A program made the translations under genes and the position numbers. A stretch of 64,000 nucleotides of DNA from Prochlorococcus marinus str. MIT 1013 (GTDB taxonomy: Bacteria; Cyanobacteriota; Cyanobacteriia; PCC-6307; Cyanobiaceae): contig NZ_CP114778.1 of NCBI RefSeq assembly GCF_027359395.1, forward strand, positions 1,798,001-1,862,000. The letters are read 5' to 3'. Under the pieces are notes generated by a model, which worked only from the letters and a program-made list of their open reading frames with translations, was not told the DNA's origin and did not search any database. Positions 45,211 to 58,371 of the stretch are shown here, one piece after another. Positions within the stretch are counted from its first letter, which is position 1; each line of letters starts with the position of its first letter.

Positions 45211-45851
45211 TAAAATAATTTGATGCCATCGCTAAAAGCTAGTCATGGCTTACTCCTCTTACGTCAATACTAAGAGGTAAAACATTTCATTTGCAACTTT
45301 GTTGCATGTGAGTACGTCGAGGGTCTACAATATTTTTCTGCGCGGAAGTTAATCTGAAGCGTAGTCACTGAGCGAAATTACGAAAGTTTTTAGTTAAGTG
45401 GTAGTTCTATAACATTTGAAGACTAAACCCTTCTCTGTTGTAAGCTAAAAAACGGTCGAAAGATCGAAAAACGTTTTGGCTTTTTTGGCCAAAACAGAAC
45501 CTAGACAACTTAAAAAATTTAGGAACTGACGCTTTTATCGCGTCTGATTCGTGTTCGAATCAGATGTATTGCGATAAAGGTGTGAGGTCCCGTCAAAAGA
45601 AATTAGTTGCATGATTTTGTCACTATTTCAAATTGGAGTTTCACGGCTCCATTTTGATATTCGGTGTTACAGAGTTAGAGCAACGACGGATCTGAGATCC
45701 GGGAAAGTCACGAAGATAAAACTAAGTGCACTCTTGAGAACCCTTATTAAAAACAAGGTGGCAACAATCACAAGCAGTACGCCAGTGCTGTTATCTGTGG
45801 GAGAAGCAAATCAGACTGAGTAGAATTTATTTTTACAATAGGGCCTGACTA
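45211..45851 (+). other. rRNA operon promoter and leader region
   Basis: 640 bases before 16S. A promoter TTGCAT (45302-45307)-18-TACAAT (45326-45331) is followed by about 500 bases of leader. It contains a boxA-like GAACCTAGACAACTT (45497-45511), similar to GAACCTTGAAAACTG in the spacer (47810-47824), and a two-stage hairpin (inner arms 45543-45551/45556-45564; outer 45534-45541/45571-45578). A 70-codon frame at 45611-45823 is judged chance. Confidence 0.6.
45302..45331 (+). promoter_or_regulatory. Probable rRNA operon promoter
   Basis: -35 TTGCAT and -10 TACAAT with an 18-base spacer, about 520 bases upstream of 16S and before the boxA-like leader element. No experimental start is known to me. 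Confidence 0.55.
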
Positions 45852-47335
<1,484 letters not shown>

Positions 47336-47504
47336 CAGGGAGACAATAAATCGATTGTTATGTCTAAGTTATTTATTCTTAGGCGACAATCCTGTCACCT
47401 TAAGGTCGATCGGTACCTCAGATTTATCTATTAATTTTATAATTAATTTTTGAATTTCAGTTCCTAAATTTTTGTCTAGGTCACACCCAACAAGGTTTTC
47501 TCCT

Positions 47505-47578
<74 letters not shown>

Positions 47579-47587
47579 TGCGTTGTT

Positions 47588-47660
47588 GGGGGTATAGCTC
47601 AGTTGGTAGAGCGCCTGCTTTGCAAGCAGGATGTCAGCGGTTCGAGTCCGCTTACCTCCA
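47588..47660 (+). tRNA. tRNA-Ala (anticodon TGC)
   Basis: In the 16S-23S spacer, nine bases after tRNA-Ile. Acceptor GGGGGTA/TACCTCC, anticodon loop TTTGCAA with TGC, T loop GTTCGAGT. CCA not encoded. Confidence 0.97.
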
Positions 47661-47809
47661 CTGAAAACTACCCTGATAACTAATTTCAGGTGGAAATTTG
47701 TAAATGTGACTTAGAATTGTCTATTTGAAAAGAACCTAGCTTCTTATCATCTTCTTATACGTTGATAATATGCTGGGCTCCCATGAATTTATTTCATGAG
47801 AATTCAGTA

Positions 47810-47824
47810 GAACCTTGAAAACTG
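47810..47824 (+). promoter_or_regulatory. Spacer boxA-type antitermination sequence
   Basis: GAACCTTGAAAACTG, the usual boxA-like element found before 23S in cyanobacterial rRNA spacers; a related sequence occurs in the 16S leader. Confidence 0.6.
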
Positions 47825-47968
47825 CATAGATTAGAAAGAATAAAGCATCTCATGGATGCATAATTCTGTTTTGATTTTTTAGCTTACATACTAAATGATC
47901 AAGTTTCAGAATTCATGTTTAATTCTTGAGTAATAGCCGAGCACAATTGATTTTGTGTTTGTATTTAA

Positions 47969-50846
<2,878 letters not shown>

Positions 50847-50935
50847 CTTTTGCTTTTACTCAAATTATTGCTTTATTTTTTCTGATTATTTTTTAATAAT
50901 TTCTATGCAGTCTTCAGGGTTCACAAATAACACTA

Positions 50936-51052
50936 TCCTGGTGTTCATGGCGATGTGGAACCACTCCGATCCATCTCGAACTCGGTTGTGAAACGCATAA
51001 GCGGCGACGATATTTGGGGGGTAGCCCCCTGAGAAAATAGCTCAATGCCAGG
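50936..51052 (+). rRNA. rrf: 5S ribosomal RNA
   Basis: TCCTGGTG at the start pairs with TGCCAGG at the end; CGATGTGGAACCACTCCGAT and GAACTCGGTTGTGAAACGC are the usual loops. It closes the rRNA operon. Confidence 0.95.
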
Positions 51053-51061
51053 TAAAATATT

Positions 51062-51090
51062 AAAAAAAGAGCCCTTAGGGCTCTTTTTTT
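51062..51090. terminator. Terminator at the end of the rRNA operon
   Basis: AAAAGAGCCC-TTA-GGGCTCTTTT flanked by A and T runs. Symmetrical, so it can also end the converging mutM transcript. Confidence 0.85.
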
Positions 51091-51099
51091 AATGCTCAA

Positions 51100-51948
51100 T
51101 TATTTTTGGCAATTAGGACACCAGTGAGTGCTTCTCCCACATATTTTCTCTCTCAAGATCTTCTCTCCACATTTCTTACAACTTTTACCACCTCTTCTAT
51201 ATACCCAGGCTTGTCCACCATAATTTCCATTGCTTCCTTCTAAATCTCTAAAATCACTAAAAGTAGTGCCACCTTCTCCAATACTTACATTTAAAATTTT
51301 AACAAGACTTTTGCAAAGCTTTTTTAATTGATGGCTTTTTAAATGCCTACTTTCTGTTTTCGGATTAATACCTGCATCAAATAATGTTTCATCTGCATAT
51401 ATATTGCCAACACCAGCAACAATTTCTTGATCTAATAAAGCAGATTTAATTGAGCGTTTCTTGTTCTTAAAGTATTGTTTTAAATAATAACTATTAAAAA
51501 TATCGCTAAAAGGTTCTGGACCTAATTTCTTAATCCCAGTTACGATTTCTGATATTGGTTTCGAAGATGGTACGAACCACATTTGTCCAAAGTTTCTTAT
51601 ATCTATAAAACGAAGTTCTTGTCCTCTCTTTTCGAAAAACCTCACTCTCGTATGCTTACATGGGAGTATTTGTTTATCTATTAACTTGAATTGGCCAGTC
51701 ATTCTAAGGTGAACAACTAGAAAACCTTTATTATTTTTATCTTTCGTATGTAGTGAGCCTAGTAAATACTTACCTCTTCTTTCCCAAGTACCTAAATAAC
51801 TATTTTTAATATTATTTATGAAATATTTTGAACCACCACTACTCGCAATTGATCTTTCTTTTAATACTTCTACTCTTTCAATATAAAAATTATTTAAAAG
51901 TTTCTCAAGTCCCTTTCTAACTGTCTCAACTTCAGGTAATTCTGGCAA
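51100..51948 (-). CDS. mutM: Formamidopyrimidine-DNA glycosylase
   Basis: A 282-aa Fpg/MutM. N-terminus MPELPEVETVRKGL (catalytic Pro2/Glu3), the helix-two-turn-helix LLDQEIVAGVGNIYADE and a C-terminal zinc finger CKKCGEK ... CPNCQK. It excises oxidised purines. Directly downstream of psaE (14-base gap) on the same strand. Confidence 0.97.
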   Translation of the reverse strand: MPELPEVETVRKGLEKLLNNFYIERVEVLKERSIASSGGSKYFINNIKNSYLGTWERRGKYLLGSLHTKDKNNKGFLVVHLRMTGQFKLIDKQILPCKHTRVRFFEKRGQELRFIDIRNFGQMWFVPSSKPISEIVTGIKKLGPEPFSDIFNSYYLKQYFKNKKRSIKSALLDQEIVAGVGNIYADETLFDAGINPKTESRHLKSHQLKKLCKSLVKILNVSIGEGGTTFSDFRDLEGSNGNYGGQAWVYRRGGKSCKKCGEKILREKICGRSTHWCPNCQK

Positions 51949-51962
51949 AAGTATTAATGCTG

Positions 51963-52181
51963 CTAGCTTGCGGCAGCTTCTAACTCTTTCACTGAAAATT
52001 GACTGGTATTTGCACCACCATCAACACCACTAAAAGCTTTGAAATCACATTTTTCAAATTTGACAGTTACTGGGTACCTCATTGCTGGAGATTTATCGAT
52101 AGAGACTATTTCTCCAATCTGATTGAACCAGTATGATTCTTGACGCAAGATGCGAACCTTGTCTTTTCTAGCAAAGCTCAT
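51963..52181 (-). CDS. psaE: Photosystem I reaction centre subunit IV
   Basis: A 72-aa stromal PSI subunit: MSFARKDKVRILRQESYWFN, SH3-like fold, with PVTVKFEKCDFKAFSGVDGG. It stabilises ferredoxin docking. Co-oriented with mutM. The 204 bases upstream, shared with the divergent gene at 52386, hold its promoter. Confidence 0.97.
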   Translation of the reverse strand: MSFARKDKVRILRQESYWFNQIGEIVSIDKSPAMRYPVTVKFEKCDFKAFSGVDGGANTSQFSVKELEAAAS

Positions 52182-52385
52182 CTGACTTTCCTAAATAATT
52201 TTAATAACTTTATTATCTATCAGAACAGGAGATATTTGTATTTGTGTCACAGACTGTCGCTGGTATTTTAAAAAATAGATCGCTTTTAAAAGATTTTTTA
52301 CTTTCAGAGAAAATAATTCATATTGATTTAAGGGCGAATTTTCAATTAGCTTTGAAATGTTTAACTTTAAAGGATTTTATTTTTT

Positions 52386-53435
52386 GTGATATCACAGCCA
52401 GCTTTAGACCCCTCTTCTCTTAGCTTTGATTTGCCTGATCCCGAGCAAGACGACCTAAGTAATACTGATTTCATTGATAAATTAGAGAATGCATGGTCAA
52501 TTTGCGAGCAGTTTGATTTGCAAACCGAAATTTGGCGAGGAAGGATTTTACGTGTTGTAAGAGATAGAGAAAAGAGAGGTGGGGATGCTAGAGGCACTGG
52601 CTTTTTGCAGTGGTTAAGGGAGATGGAAATCAGCAAAAGCAAAGCATACTCTCTTATTCAATTAGCTGATTCATCGGATAATCTTGTCGTTGATGGGATT
52701 CTTGAAGAATCAAGTGTAAATAATTTTTCAAAAAGAGCTTTTATTGAAACGGCACACGCTGAACCTGAGATCCAACATATGATTTCTGAGGCTGCCAATG
52801 AAGGAAAGGGCATAACCAGAAGACAAGTAAAGAGCTTGACTGATCAATTTATGGCTGCAACCAGCACTCTTTTGCCTGAAGAAATTAGAGAAAGAACGCA
52901 ATCAAATTTATTACCAGCCAAGTTTGTTGCACCATTGGTAAGAGAATTATCTAAATTGACGCCTATTCAGCAAGAAGAAATCTGCGAAACTTTAAGAGAA
53001 AATCCTGAAATTGATTCAGTAAAAGATATGACGAATACTGCTAAATGGATGGGCAAGTCTTTTGACGCTTCTCTAGCGTTAAGAGCCTTTCAAAATAAAA
53101 ATTTAAATCTAGATAAAGCTACTCAGGAAGCTCTCAGATTAGATTCTTTAGGATTGCTTTCAGATGCTTTCGGACAAGCAAAAACCATAGAGAGTTCTAT
53201 TTTAAAGTTTCATTCTGCTTGGAAAAGACTAGAAGGCTTGCAAGAGAGACTATGGGTCGAATCTGGCAGTAGTACGCCTTATTTAAGAGAGCTTTTGGAT
53301 ACCCTACAAACACTAACTGGTTCGACAATAAGAGTTTCTCTTGGAGAACTTTCAGGAGGAAAAAGGTTGAGATTGCAACTTGTTGAGGAAGACGCTGAAA
53401 GATTGGAACCCCCATCTCTTGAAATGAATAAATAA
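52386..53435 (+). CDS. Conserved-looking protein of unknown function
   Basis: A 349-aa soluble, mostly helical protein starting with GTG (MISQPALDPSSLSFDLPDPE). Segments such as GFLQWLREMEISKSKAYSLI and GKGITRRQVKSLTDQFMAAT look like DNA-binding helix-turn-helix stretches, with a faint resemblance to ParB/KorB-type helical domains; I cannot place it in a family. The C-terminal 80 residues form a mixed alpha/beta segment (STPYLRELLDTLQTLTGS). Divergent from psaE. Confidence 0.6.
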   Translation: MISQPALDPSSLSFDLPDPEQDDLSNTDFIDKLENAWSICEQFDLQTEIWRGRILRVVRDREKRGGDARGTGFLQWLREMEISKSKAYSLIQLADSSDNLVVDGILEESSVNNFSKRAFIETAHAEPEIQHMISEAANEGKGITRRQVKSLTDQFMAATSTLLPEEIRERTQSNLLPAKFVAPLVRELSKLTPIQQEEICETLRENPEIDSVKDMTNTAKWMGKSFDASLALRAFQNKNLNLDKATQEALRLDSLGLLSDAFGQAKTIESSILKFHSAWKRLEGLQERLWVESGSSTPYLRELLDTLQTLTGSTIRVSLGELSGGKRLRLQLVEEDAERLEPPSLEMNK

Positions 53436-53436
53436 T

Positions 53437-54300
53437 TTAGAATTTAAAATCCTTATCACAAAAATCACTAATTAATTTAAATTCAAAATCATTTTTTGGG
53501 AAATACCAGCTTGTCCAGTAAGAATTATTTAAAGTATTATTTAACGCTCTTTTTTTACAGCTAAGAGCTAAATAAAAGGATGTATTTTTCTTTGTTTTTG
53601 CTGGAGCAATATAATTGCCATCAAAATATGTCCAGTCTGACCACTTTATTGTTATCGAGCCATATTTTAACCATTTCAAACGATTTTTTACCCTTATTTT
53701 AAATTTAGTATTAGGATCAATTGCCTCAGAATCATTTAACTTATTTAAAGTAATAATTTCTTCTCTTGGAACTTTATGTATCTCTGCAATGTCTGAAAGA
53801 AATTCTCCATGAGAAGTTTGGTGATAAAAAACTTTCTTACGTGCTAATTTAAAATCTTCTCTATTAATTTCTTTCTTATGGATGGCTCCCTCTGGTAATA
53901 AGATGATCTGATTGAGCTTAAGATAAGAATCATTATTTAGATTATTTATGGAAATAATATCTTTTAAATTTAGGTTGTAATCTCTTGCGATCTTGTAAAG
54001 AGTATCTCCTTTGATAACTTTATAAGTAGTATATTGATTTTTTCTTTCTTTATTATTGCTTTTAAGAGGTATTATTATAATTTCTCCTTCTATAATTTTG
54101 GTTGCATCGGTGATATTATTTTTATACATTAGTTCTTTTAGAGGAATTCCATATTGCTTAGATATCTTGAAAAGATTATCGCCATTTTTTGCAATAATCT
54201 TTGTTTCTGCATTAACTTCGAAAGCAAATATTGACAAGAGAAAAACAATGCTATTGATATAAAATAAACCGAGATTTTTTTTTATCTTTTTGATCATCAC
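53437..54300 (-). CDS. LysM-repeat protein
   Basis: A 287-aa secreted or membrane-attached protein with an N-terminal hydrophobic signal (LGLFYINSIVFLLSIFAFEV). Three LysM units: IIAKNGDNLFKISKQYGIPL (about 34-77), YKVIKGDTLYKIARDYNLNL (about 92-136) and HGEFLSDIAEIHKVPREEI (about 164-207). LysM binds peptidoglycan. The last 80 residues, with two Cys, are not recognised. No catalytic domain seen. Stop is adjacent to that of the gene at 52386 (convergent). Confidence 0.85.
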   Translation of the reverse strand: MMIKKIKKNLGLFYINSIVFLLSIFAFEVNAETKIIAKNGDNLFKISKQYGIPLKELMYKNNITDATKIIEGEIIIIPLKSNNKERKNQYTTYKVIKGDTLYKIARDYNLNLKDIISINNLNNDSYLKLNQIILLPEGAIHKKEINREDFKLARKKVFYHQTSHGEFLSDIAEIHKVPREEIITLNKLNDSEAIDPNTKFKIRVKNRLKWLKYGSITIKWSDWTYFDGNYIAPAKTKKNTSFYLALSCKKRALNNTLNNSYWTSWYFPKNDFEFKLISDFCDKDFKF

Positions 54301-54342
54301 TAGGCTAAATTAATAATCTTTTTTGTAGATATTTAAGTTATT

Positions 54343-55722
54343 TTAACCTATTAATTTGTTAAGTAAAGATAAGTCCAACTTGTAAGGAGGGTACCTGAAG
54401 TTTAGATCTAGCCAAAAAGGTCTTTTTAGGACTGATTTATAATGAGTAAAGTTATCAAAACCTGCTTTGCCGTGGTATTTCCCCATACCACTTGTTCCAA
54501 CTCCTCCAAATGGAAGTTCTGGAATCCCAGCCTGTAAAACGACATCATTAAAGCAAACCCCCCCAGATGAGGTCATTGAAAGTACTTTCACTTGCTCTTT
54601 CTCACCCCCTCCAAAAAGATACAGAGCAAGCGGTTTAGGCAATAACTTAAAGTCTGCAATGGTCTCGTCGAGATCTTTAATACATAAAATAGGGAGCAAT
54701 GGACCGAAAAGTTCTTCCTTCATTAGTGGATCATTTCGATTATCGATTTTGATCAGAGTAGGGCTAATTCTTTTCTCCTTTTCATTGCTATCTCCTCCAT
54801 AGATAATCTGGTTATTCTTTTTAGCTTGTTTTAGTAAATTATTAAGTCTATTAAATTGGTTTTGATTGATAATGCTCCCCAGATGTTTTGAATCTAAAGG
54901 TGTATTTCCGTAAAAATTATTAATCGAACTTTTTAAATTTGTAATTAAAGAATCAAAAAGTTTATGCTCAACCAATAAATGATCCGGAGCAATACATGTT
55001 TGACCAGCGTTTAAACTTTTCCCCCATATAATTCTCTTTGCAGTTACTTCGAGATTTGCACCATTGATTACGATTGCTGGGCTTTTGCCTCCAAGTTCTA
55101 AAGTTACTGGAGTAAGGTTTTTTGAGGCAGCTTCCATTACTTTTTTTCCTATATTTTCTCCACCTGTAAAAAAGACGTGATCAAATGGTTGAGTCATTAA
55201 ATCAGCAGCAATATTTCCATCTCCTTCGAAAACTTGGACGATCTCTGGTGGAAAGTATTTTTCTATAAGGTTTTTTATTAGAGTTGACACATTAGGTGCA
55301 TGCTCTGATGGTTTTAAAACAGCAGTATTCCCAGCAGCTAATGCTCCTACTAATGGTTGCAAAGTAAGCGAAAAAGGATAATTCCATGGACCAATTATCA
55401 AAATGCAGCCCAAAGGGTCTGGCTGGATCAATGCTTTCGCAGGTCTAAGAGAAACAGGAACTGTGATTTGCTTCGCCTTCATCCAATTAGATAAATTTTT
55501 CTGAGCAAGTTTTATTTCTTGTTTGACAGCAATAATCTCAAAGAACGCTTCTGTTGAAGGCTTTCCTAAATCCAAATTTAAAGCGTTTAAAATTTCATTC
55601 TGATGATTATCTAATAAATTTGATAAAGCTTGAAGTTGTTTTCTTCTCCATTTTTCATTTCTTGTTTTACCAGATAAAACTAGATCTTGTAATTGATTAA
55701 GCACGAAATCTTGTAATGACAT
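54343..55722 (-). CDS. Aldehyde dehydrogenase, class 3 type
   Basis: A 459-aa NAD(P)-dependent aldehyde dehydrogenase. Motifs: LIIGPWNYPFSLTLQPLVGA, FFTGGENIGKKVMEAA, VTLELGGKSPAIV with catalytic Glu and GQTCIAPDHLL with catalytic Cys. The single-domain class 3 form lacks the C-terminal membrane tail of fatty aldehyde enzymes but ends hydrophobic. Fatty aldehyde oxidation is likely; substrate unproved. Confidence 0.92.
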   Translation of the reverse strand: MSLQDFVLNQLQDLVLSGKTRNEKWRRKQLQALSNLLDNHQNEILNALNLDLGKPSTEAFFEIIAVKQEIKLAQKNLSNWMKAKQITVPVSLRPAKALIQPDPLGCILIIGPWNYPFSLTLQPLVGALAAGNTAVLKPSEHAPNVSTLIKNLIEKYFPPEIVQVFEGDGNIAADLMTQPFDHVFFTGGENIGKKVMEAASKNLTPVTLELGGKSPAIVINGANLEVTAKRIIWGKSLNAGQTCIAPDHLLVEHKLFDSLITNLKSSINNFYGNTPLDSKHLGSIINQNQFNRLNNLLKQAKKNNQIIYGGDSNEKEKRISPTLIKIDNRNDPLMKEELFGPLLPILCIKDLDETIADFKLLPKPLALYLFGGGEKEQVKVLSMTSSGGVCFNDVVLQAGIPELPFGGVGTSGMGKYHGKAGFDNFTHYKSVLKRPFWLDLNFRYPPYKLDLSLLNKLIG

Positions 55723-55933
55723 TGTTCTTTACGATTTTCATTCCTTCTAACAAAATAAATCATTTATCGAGGTTAAAGCCTAAGAAGATGGCCCCTATAA
55801 GCATTTTAACTCAGTTTTTTACACCTAAAAGCATGACGGTAACTATGCTGTTGATCTGATGATCAATAAGACTAGTGATTAAAAATATAAATGCAATAAC
55901 CACTGTTTTCAGTAAACAATAAGGAAAAGGGTT

Positions 55934-56260
55934 TTGAGTATTATTTACGAGTTACTTTTGTTTGATACTGTGCCTAATATATTAAACCCTAGAAGAGAAA
56001 GATTGATTAATCATTTATTTGTTATTTTTGCATTCTCCTTGGCTTTTATATTGGTTGCTGAGGTGATGTACTGGCTGTATAAAAAAGAATATCTTAGGGC
56101 AAGAGCTAAATATTTAAGAGAATTAATAGATCAAAAAAATGATTTAAGTAGCTTAAATGAGCCTTTTTATACATGTGTATATGAGAAATGGAACTCTGGA
56201 GAAATGCCTTTAACAGAGGCTAATACAATGTGCAGCTTAAAGTTTGAACAGAATTATTGA
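55934..56260 (+). CDS. Small protein with one membrane segment
   Basis: A 108-aa frame starting with TTG after AAGGAAAAGGG. Hydrophobic segment HLFVIFAFSLAFILVAEVMYW (about 27-47), then a charged amphipathic helix and a Cys-containing tail (YTCVYEKWNSGEM, NTMCSLKFEQNY). No family recognised. Conserved spacing of two Cys (about 28 apart) is suggestive of a structure. Confidence 0.6.
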   Translation: MSIIYELLLFDTVPNILNPRRERLINHLFVIFAFSLAFILVAEVMYWLYKKEYLRARAKYLRELIDQKNDLSSLNEPFYTCVYEKWNSGEMPLTEANTMCSLKFEQNY

Positions 56261-56327
56261 TTTTTCAGCAATTTTTTATAATTTCATTACTATAAAATTA
56301 AGATAGACTTAGATTGAAAAATATTTT

Positions 56328-57077
56328 ATGTCCAACAAGTTGATCAGTAGTAAATATTTTAAGTATGCAATAATAACTTTCTTCGTTGTTATTTTAAGCA
56401 TTTCTCTTATTCTCTTGGATGTTAATATTATTAGTGATTTCTTTTATGACGTTGTTAGTAGTTTAAATTCGAATAATTCTTTTAGCCTAATATTAATATT
56501 CTTATTATTTATTTTAAGATCCATTAGTATAATCATACCGATTCTACCTGGAACAATATTTTCTGCAGCTGCTGGCTTTCAGTTTGGCTTTACGCAGGGA
56601 TTATTTATTATATTTTTTGCTGATTTTGCCTCTTGTTCAATATCATTTCTACTGGCTAGAAAATTAGGAAGAAATTATATTGCTAGATTACTTGGTTCAA
56701 GACAAATGCGAAGAGTTGAAAGCATTAGTCAATATTATCTAGAAAATAATTATTTCCTGATGACAGCTTTGTTAATGTCAGGTTTTTTTGATTTTGTTTG
56801 CTATGCCATAGGGCTAACAAAAATAACCTGGAAAAGGTTTATGCCTGCTTTGATTTTTAGCATAATAATCTCAGATTCACCTTTTATAGCTAGTGGTTTT
56901 GCTGCAAGAAAAATCAAGGATATGGGATTAAAGAATTTCTTACAAAAAATATTAAACGGAGAATTAGATATGATTACTGGAAATTATTTTTTTCTATTCA
57001 TAGCATCTTTTTTAATAATTTTTACCTTGGCAATGATAAATATTTATTTAAATAAAAGATCAAATATTATTAAGTAA
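56328..57077 (+). CDS. TVP38/TMEM64 (VTT domain) membrane protein, second copy
   Basis: A 249-aa protein with the same plan as 20506-21165: ILRSISIIIPILPGTIFSAA, FLLARKLGRNYIARLLG, LMSGFFDFVCYAIGL. Longer N-terminal region with one more hydrophobic segment. Probable lipid-scramblase-like or membrane homeostasis protein. Followed by a terminator at 57095-57122. Confidence 0.85.
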   Translation: MSNKLISSKYFKYAIITFFVVILSISLILLDVNIISDFFYDVVSSLNSNNSFSLILIFLLFILRSISIIIPILPGTIFSAAAGFQFGFTQGLFIIFFADFASCSISFLLARKLGRNYIARLLGSRQMRRVESISQYYLENNYFLMTALLMSGFFDFVCYAIGLTKITWKRFMPALIFSIIISDSPFIASGFAARKIKDMGLKNFLQKILNGELDMITGNYFFLFIASFLIIFTLAMINIYLNKRSNIIK

Positions 57078-57094
57078 TTTATTAGTTTGCATTA

Positions 57095-57122
57095 AAAAGC
57101 CCTTGAGAAATTAAGGGCTTTT
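57095..57122 (+). terminator. Bidirectional terminator between TVP38 and DUF4278-like genes
   Basis: AAAAGCCCTT-gagaaatt-AAGGGCTTTT flanked by A/T runs; lies between two convergent genes. Confidence 0.8.
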
Positions 57123-57137
57123 AAGAATTAGATTTTT

Positions 57138-57302
57138 CTAGCTTTGGTAAGATTTCCCTCGATATGTAAGTTGTACATGCTGCTTTTCTGCAACTGTTTT
57201 TTGCTGGCTGTACTTCAGACCTCTATAGGTTAAAGACATTTTTTTCTCCGAAATATGCTCAAGTCCCCGTTCCTTGGCTTGAGTCAAACTGCGGCTCATC
57301 AT
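57138..57302 (-). CDS. DUF4278-like small protein with repeated LTYRG motif
   Basis: A 54-aa frame from ATG 57302: MMSRSLTQAKERGLEHISEK, then MSLTYRGLKYSQQK and VQLTYRGKSYQS at the end. The LTYRGxxY motif is the hallmark of the small DUF4278 family common in cyanobacteria, and it occurs twice in this peptide. A shorter product starting at the Met before SLTYRG (57239) is possible. Function unknown. Confidence 0.6.
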   Translation of the reverse strand: MMSRSLTQAKERGLEHISEKKMSLTYRGLKYSQQKTVAEKQHVQLTYRGKSYQS

Positions 57303-57989
57303 TTGATGAGTTGAACGTTTTTGGTAGTTTTTGCTACAAAAAAAATTATAAACAAAATTGTATATCCCTGGTGTTCAGCTTGTTACATAAAGCTAATTGT
57401 CTTTGCAAAAGCAAAAATTTTAAATTCTTTTGATCTGTGACAGTTGAAAAACTTTACTGATTGTTGCTCTTATTTCTTTAAATCAAACTATTTTGTATTT
57501 GTGAGGAGTTGGAATCCTCCGCAGTGGAAACAAGGAAACACTTGCGACTGATTTCACAAAAAAACCGCCTTGTTCAGAACGGGCGGTTTTTTTGTGCCTA
57601 TTAATCCTCTTATCTAATATTATTTTCTCGACTTTTAATAAATAGAATCATTTGAAAGAATAGGTTTGAAGGTAATGAAATATTTTTAAGCAGAAAGAGA
57701 TTCATACCCTGCGCCACATTGAAATTATCTTTCTTTTTACTCATATAGTTTTTCCGAAAAAGAGATTTAGGTTGTAGATATTGTTTGCTTGTATAAAGAA
57801 TAAAGGCATAAGTAGAATTTACCTCCTTTTGGTAATTAGGAATTGATCCTGATGGAACTCTTTGTGGGTTTAATTAAAAAAAAAGCAGAACAACTCCTCA
57901 AACAATCTGTTCTGTAAATGAATAGGGGGGCTCTAGTCGCCAAAACAGCAGGGGTCCCCTTTCTTAATACAGGTTTTTGATAAAGACAA
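57303..57989. other. Intergenic stretch around the Yfr2-type RNA
   Basis: About 690 bases. Contains the small RNA at 57501-57593; left and right of it I see no gene. A short run of six G (57926-57931) lies in an otherwise AT-rich tail. Confidence 0.45.
57501..57593 (+). ncRNA. Yfr2-family small RNA
   Basis: Just after a TATTTT -10-like sequence (57489-57494) the DNA reads GTGAGGAGTTGGAATCCTCC then GCAGTGGAAACAAGGAAACA and CACTTG, matching my recollection of the Yfr2-5 small RNAs: a first small hairpin (GAGGA/TCCTC), a second one with the family loop AGGAAACA, and a strong Rho-independent terminator with perfect 15-bp arms (57555-57569/57582-57596). Yfr2 RNAs are abundant in Prochlorococcus and Synechococcus; their targets were not clear to me. 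Exact start is inferred. Confidence 0.75.
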
Positions 57990-58160
57990 TCAGTCTCCTT
58001 TGTCGTGAATATCGCCTGAATAAGACTGGGTCCCTATCTCTGGTGGAGGATTATTACCGAAGTCATCAACTAAAGCATCCGCTTCACTAGTGAAAAGTTT
58101 AGAGAACCATTGTCTAGTTGCAATGATTGCAGTCCATATTTTGTCTCTTTTTCTATTCAT
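57990..58160 (-). CDS. Small hypothetical protein
   Basis: A 56-aa frame from ATG 58160 with a GAGGT ribosome binding site at a good distance (ACGAGGTATCAACATG). Begins MNRKRDKIWTAIIATRQWFS, ends acidic (YSGDIHDKGD). No family recognised. The same GAGGT-type site occurs before the other micro-genes nearby. Confidence 0.5.
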   Translation of the reverse strand: MNRKRDKIWTAIIATRQWFSKLFTSEADALVDDFGNNPPPEIGTQSYSGDIHDKGD

Positions 58161-58242
58161 GTTGATACCTCGTAAAAAGCGAATGTGCGTCTAATTGCCC
58201 CTTTAGAGACCATCCCCCAGATATTGAAATTATCTAATCATT

Positions 58243-58339
58243 TTTACTCCTCTTAGGTTGAAATTAATATGGGTGAGATCACCAAGGTATTTCTACTTTT
58301 GGGTTTCTCCCATAGATATTTTCAATTAAGAGGAGTAAA
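58243..58339. repeat. Long imperfect inverted repeat (hairpin-forming)
   Basis: TTTACTCCTCTTA at 58243-58255 is exactly complementary to TAAGAGGAGTAAA at 58327-58339; the arms continue with TTGAAA/TTTCAA and ATATGGG/CCCATAGAT pairings, so the 97-base segment can fold into one long hairpin with a loop around 58283-58300. It lies between two divergent small genes, 33 bases before the 61-aa gene. Could be a structured leader, an untranslated RNA, or a miniature mobile element; I have no basis to choose. Confidence 0.65.
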
Positions 58340-58371
58340 CATAAATCAAAGCACTATTAGGAGGTCAAGCT

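Noticed and set aside
45611-45823. 70-codon frame in the rRNA leader
   Set aside because: Lies within the transcribed leader between boxA and 16S, has no ribosome binding site and no protein-like pattern.
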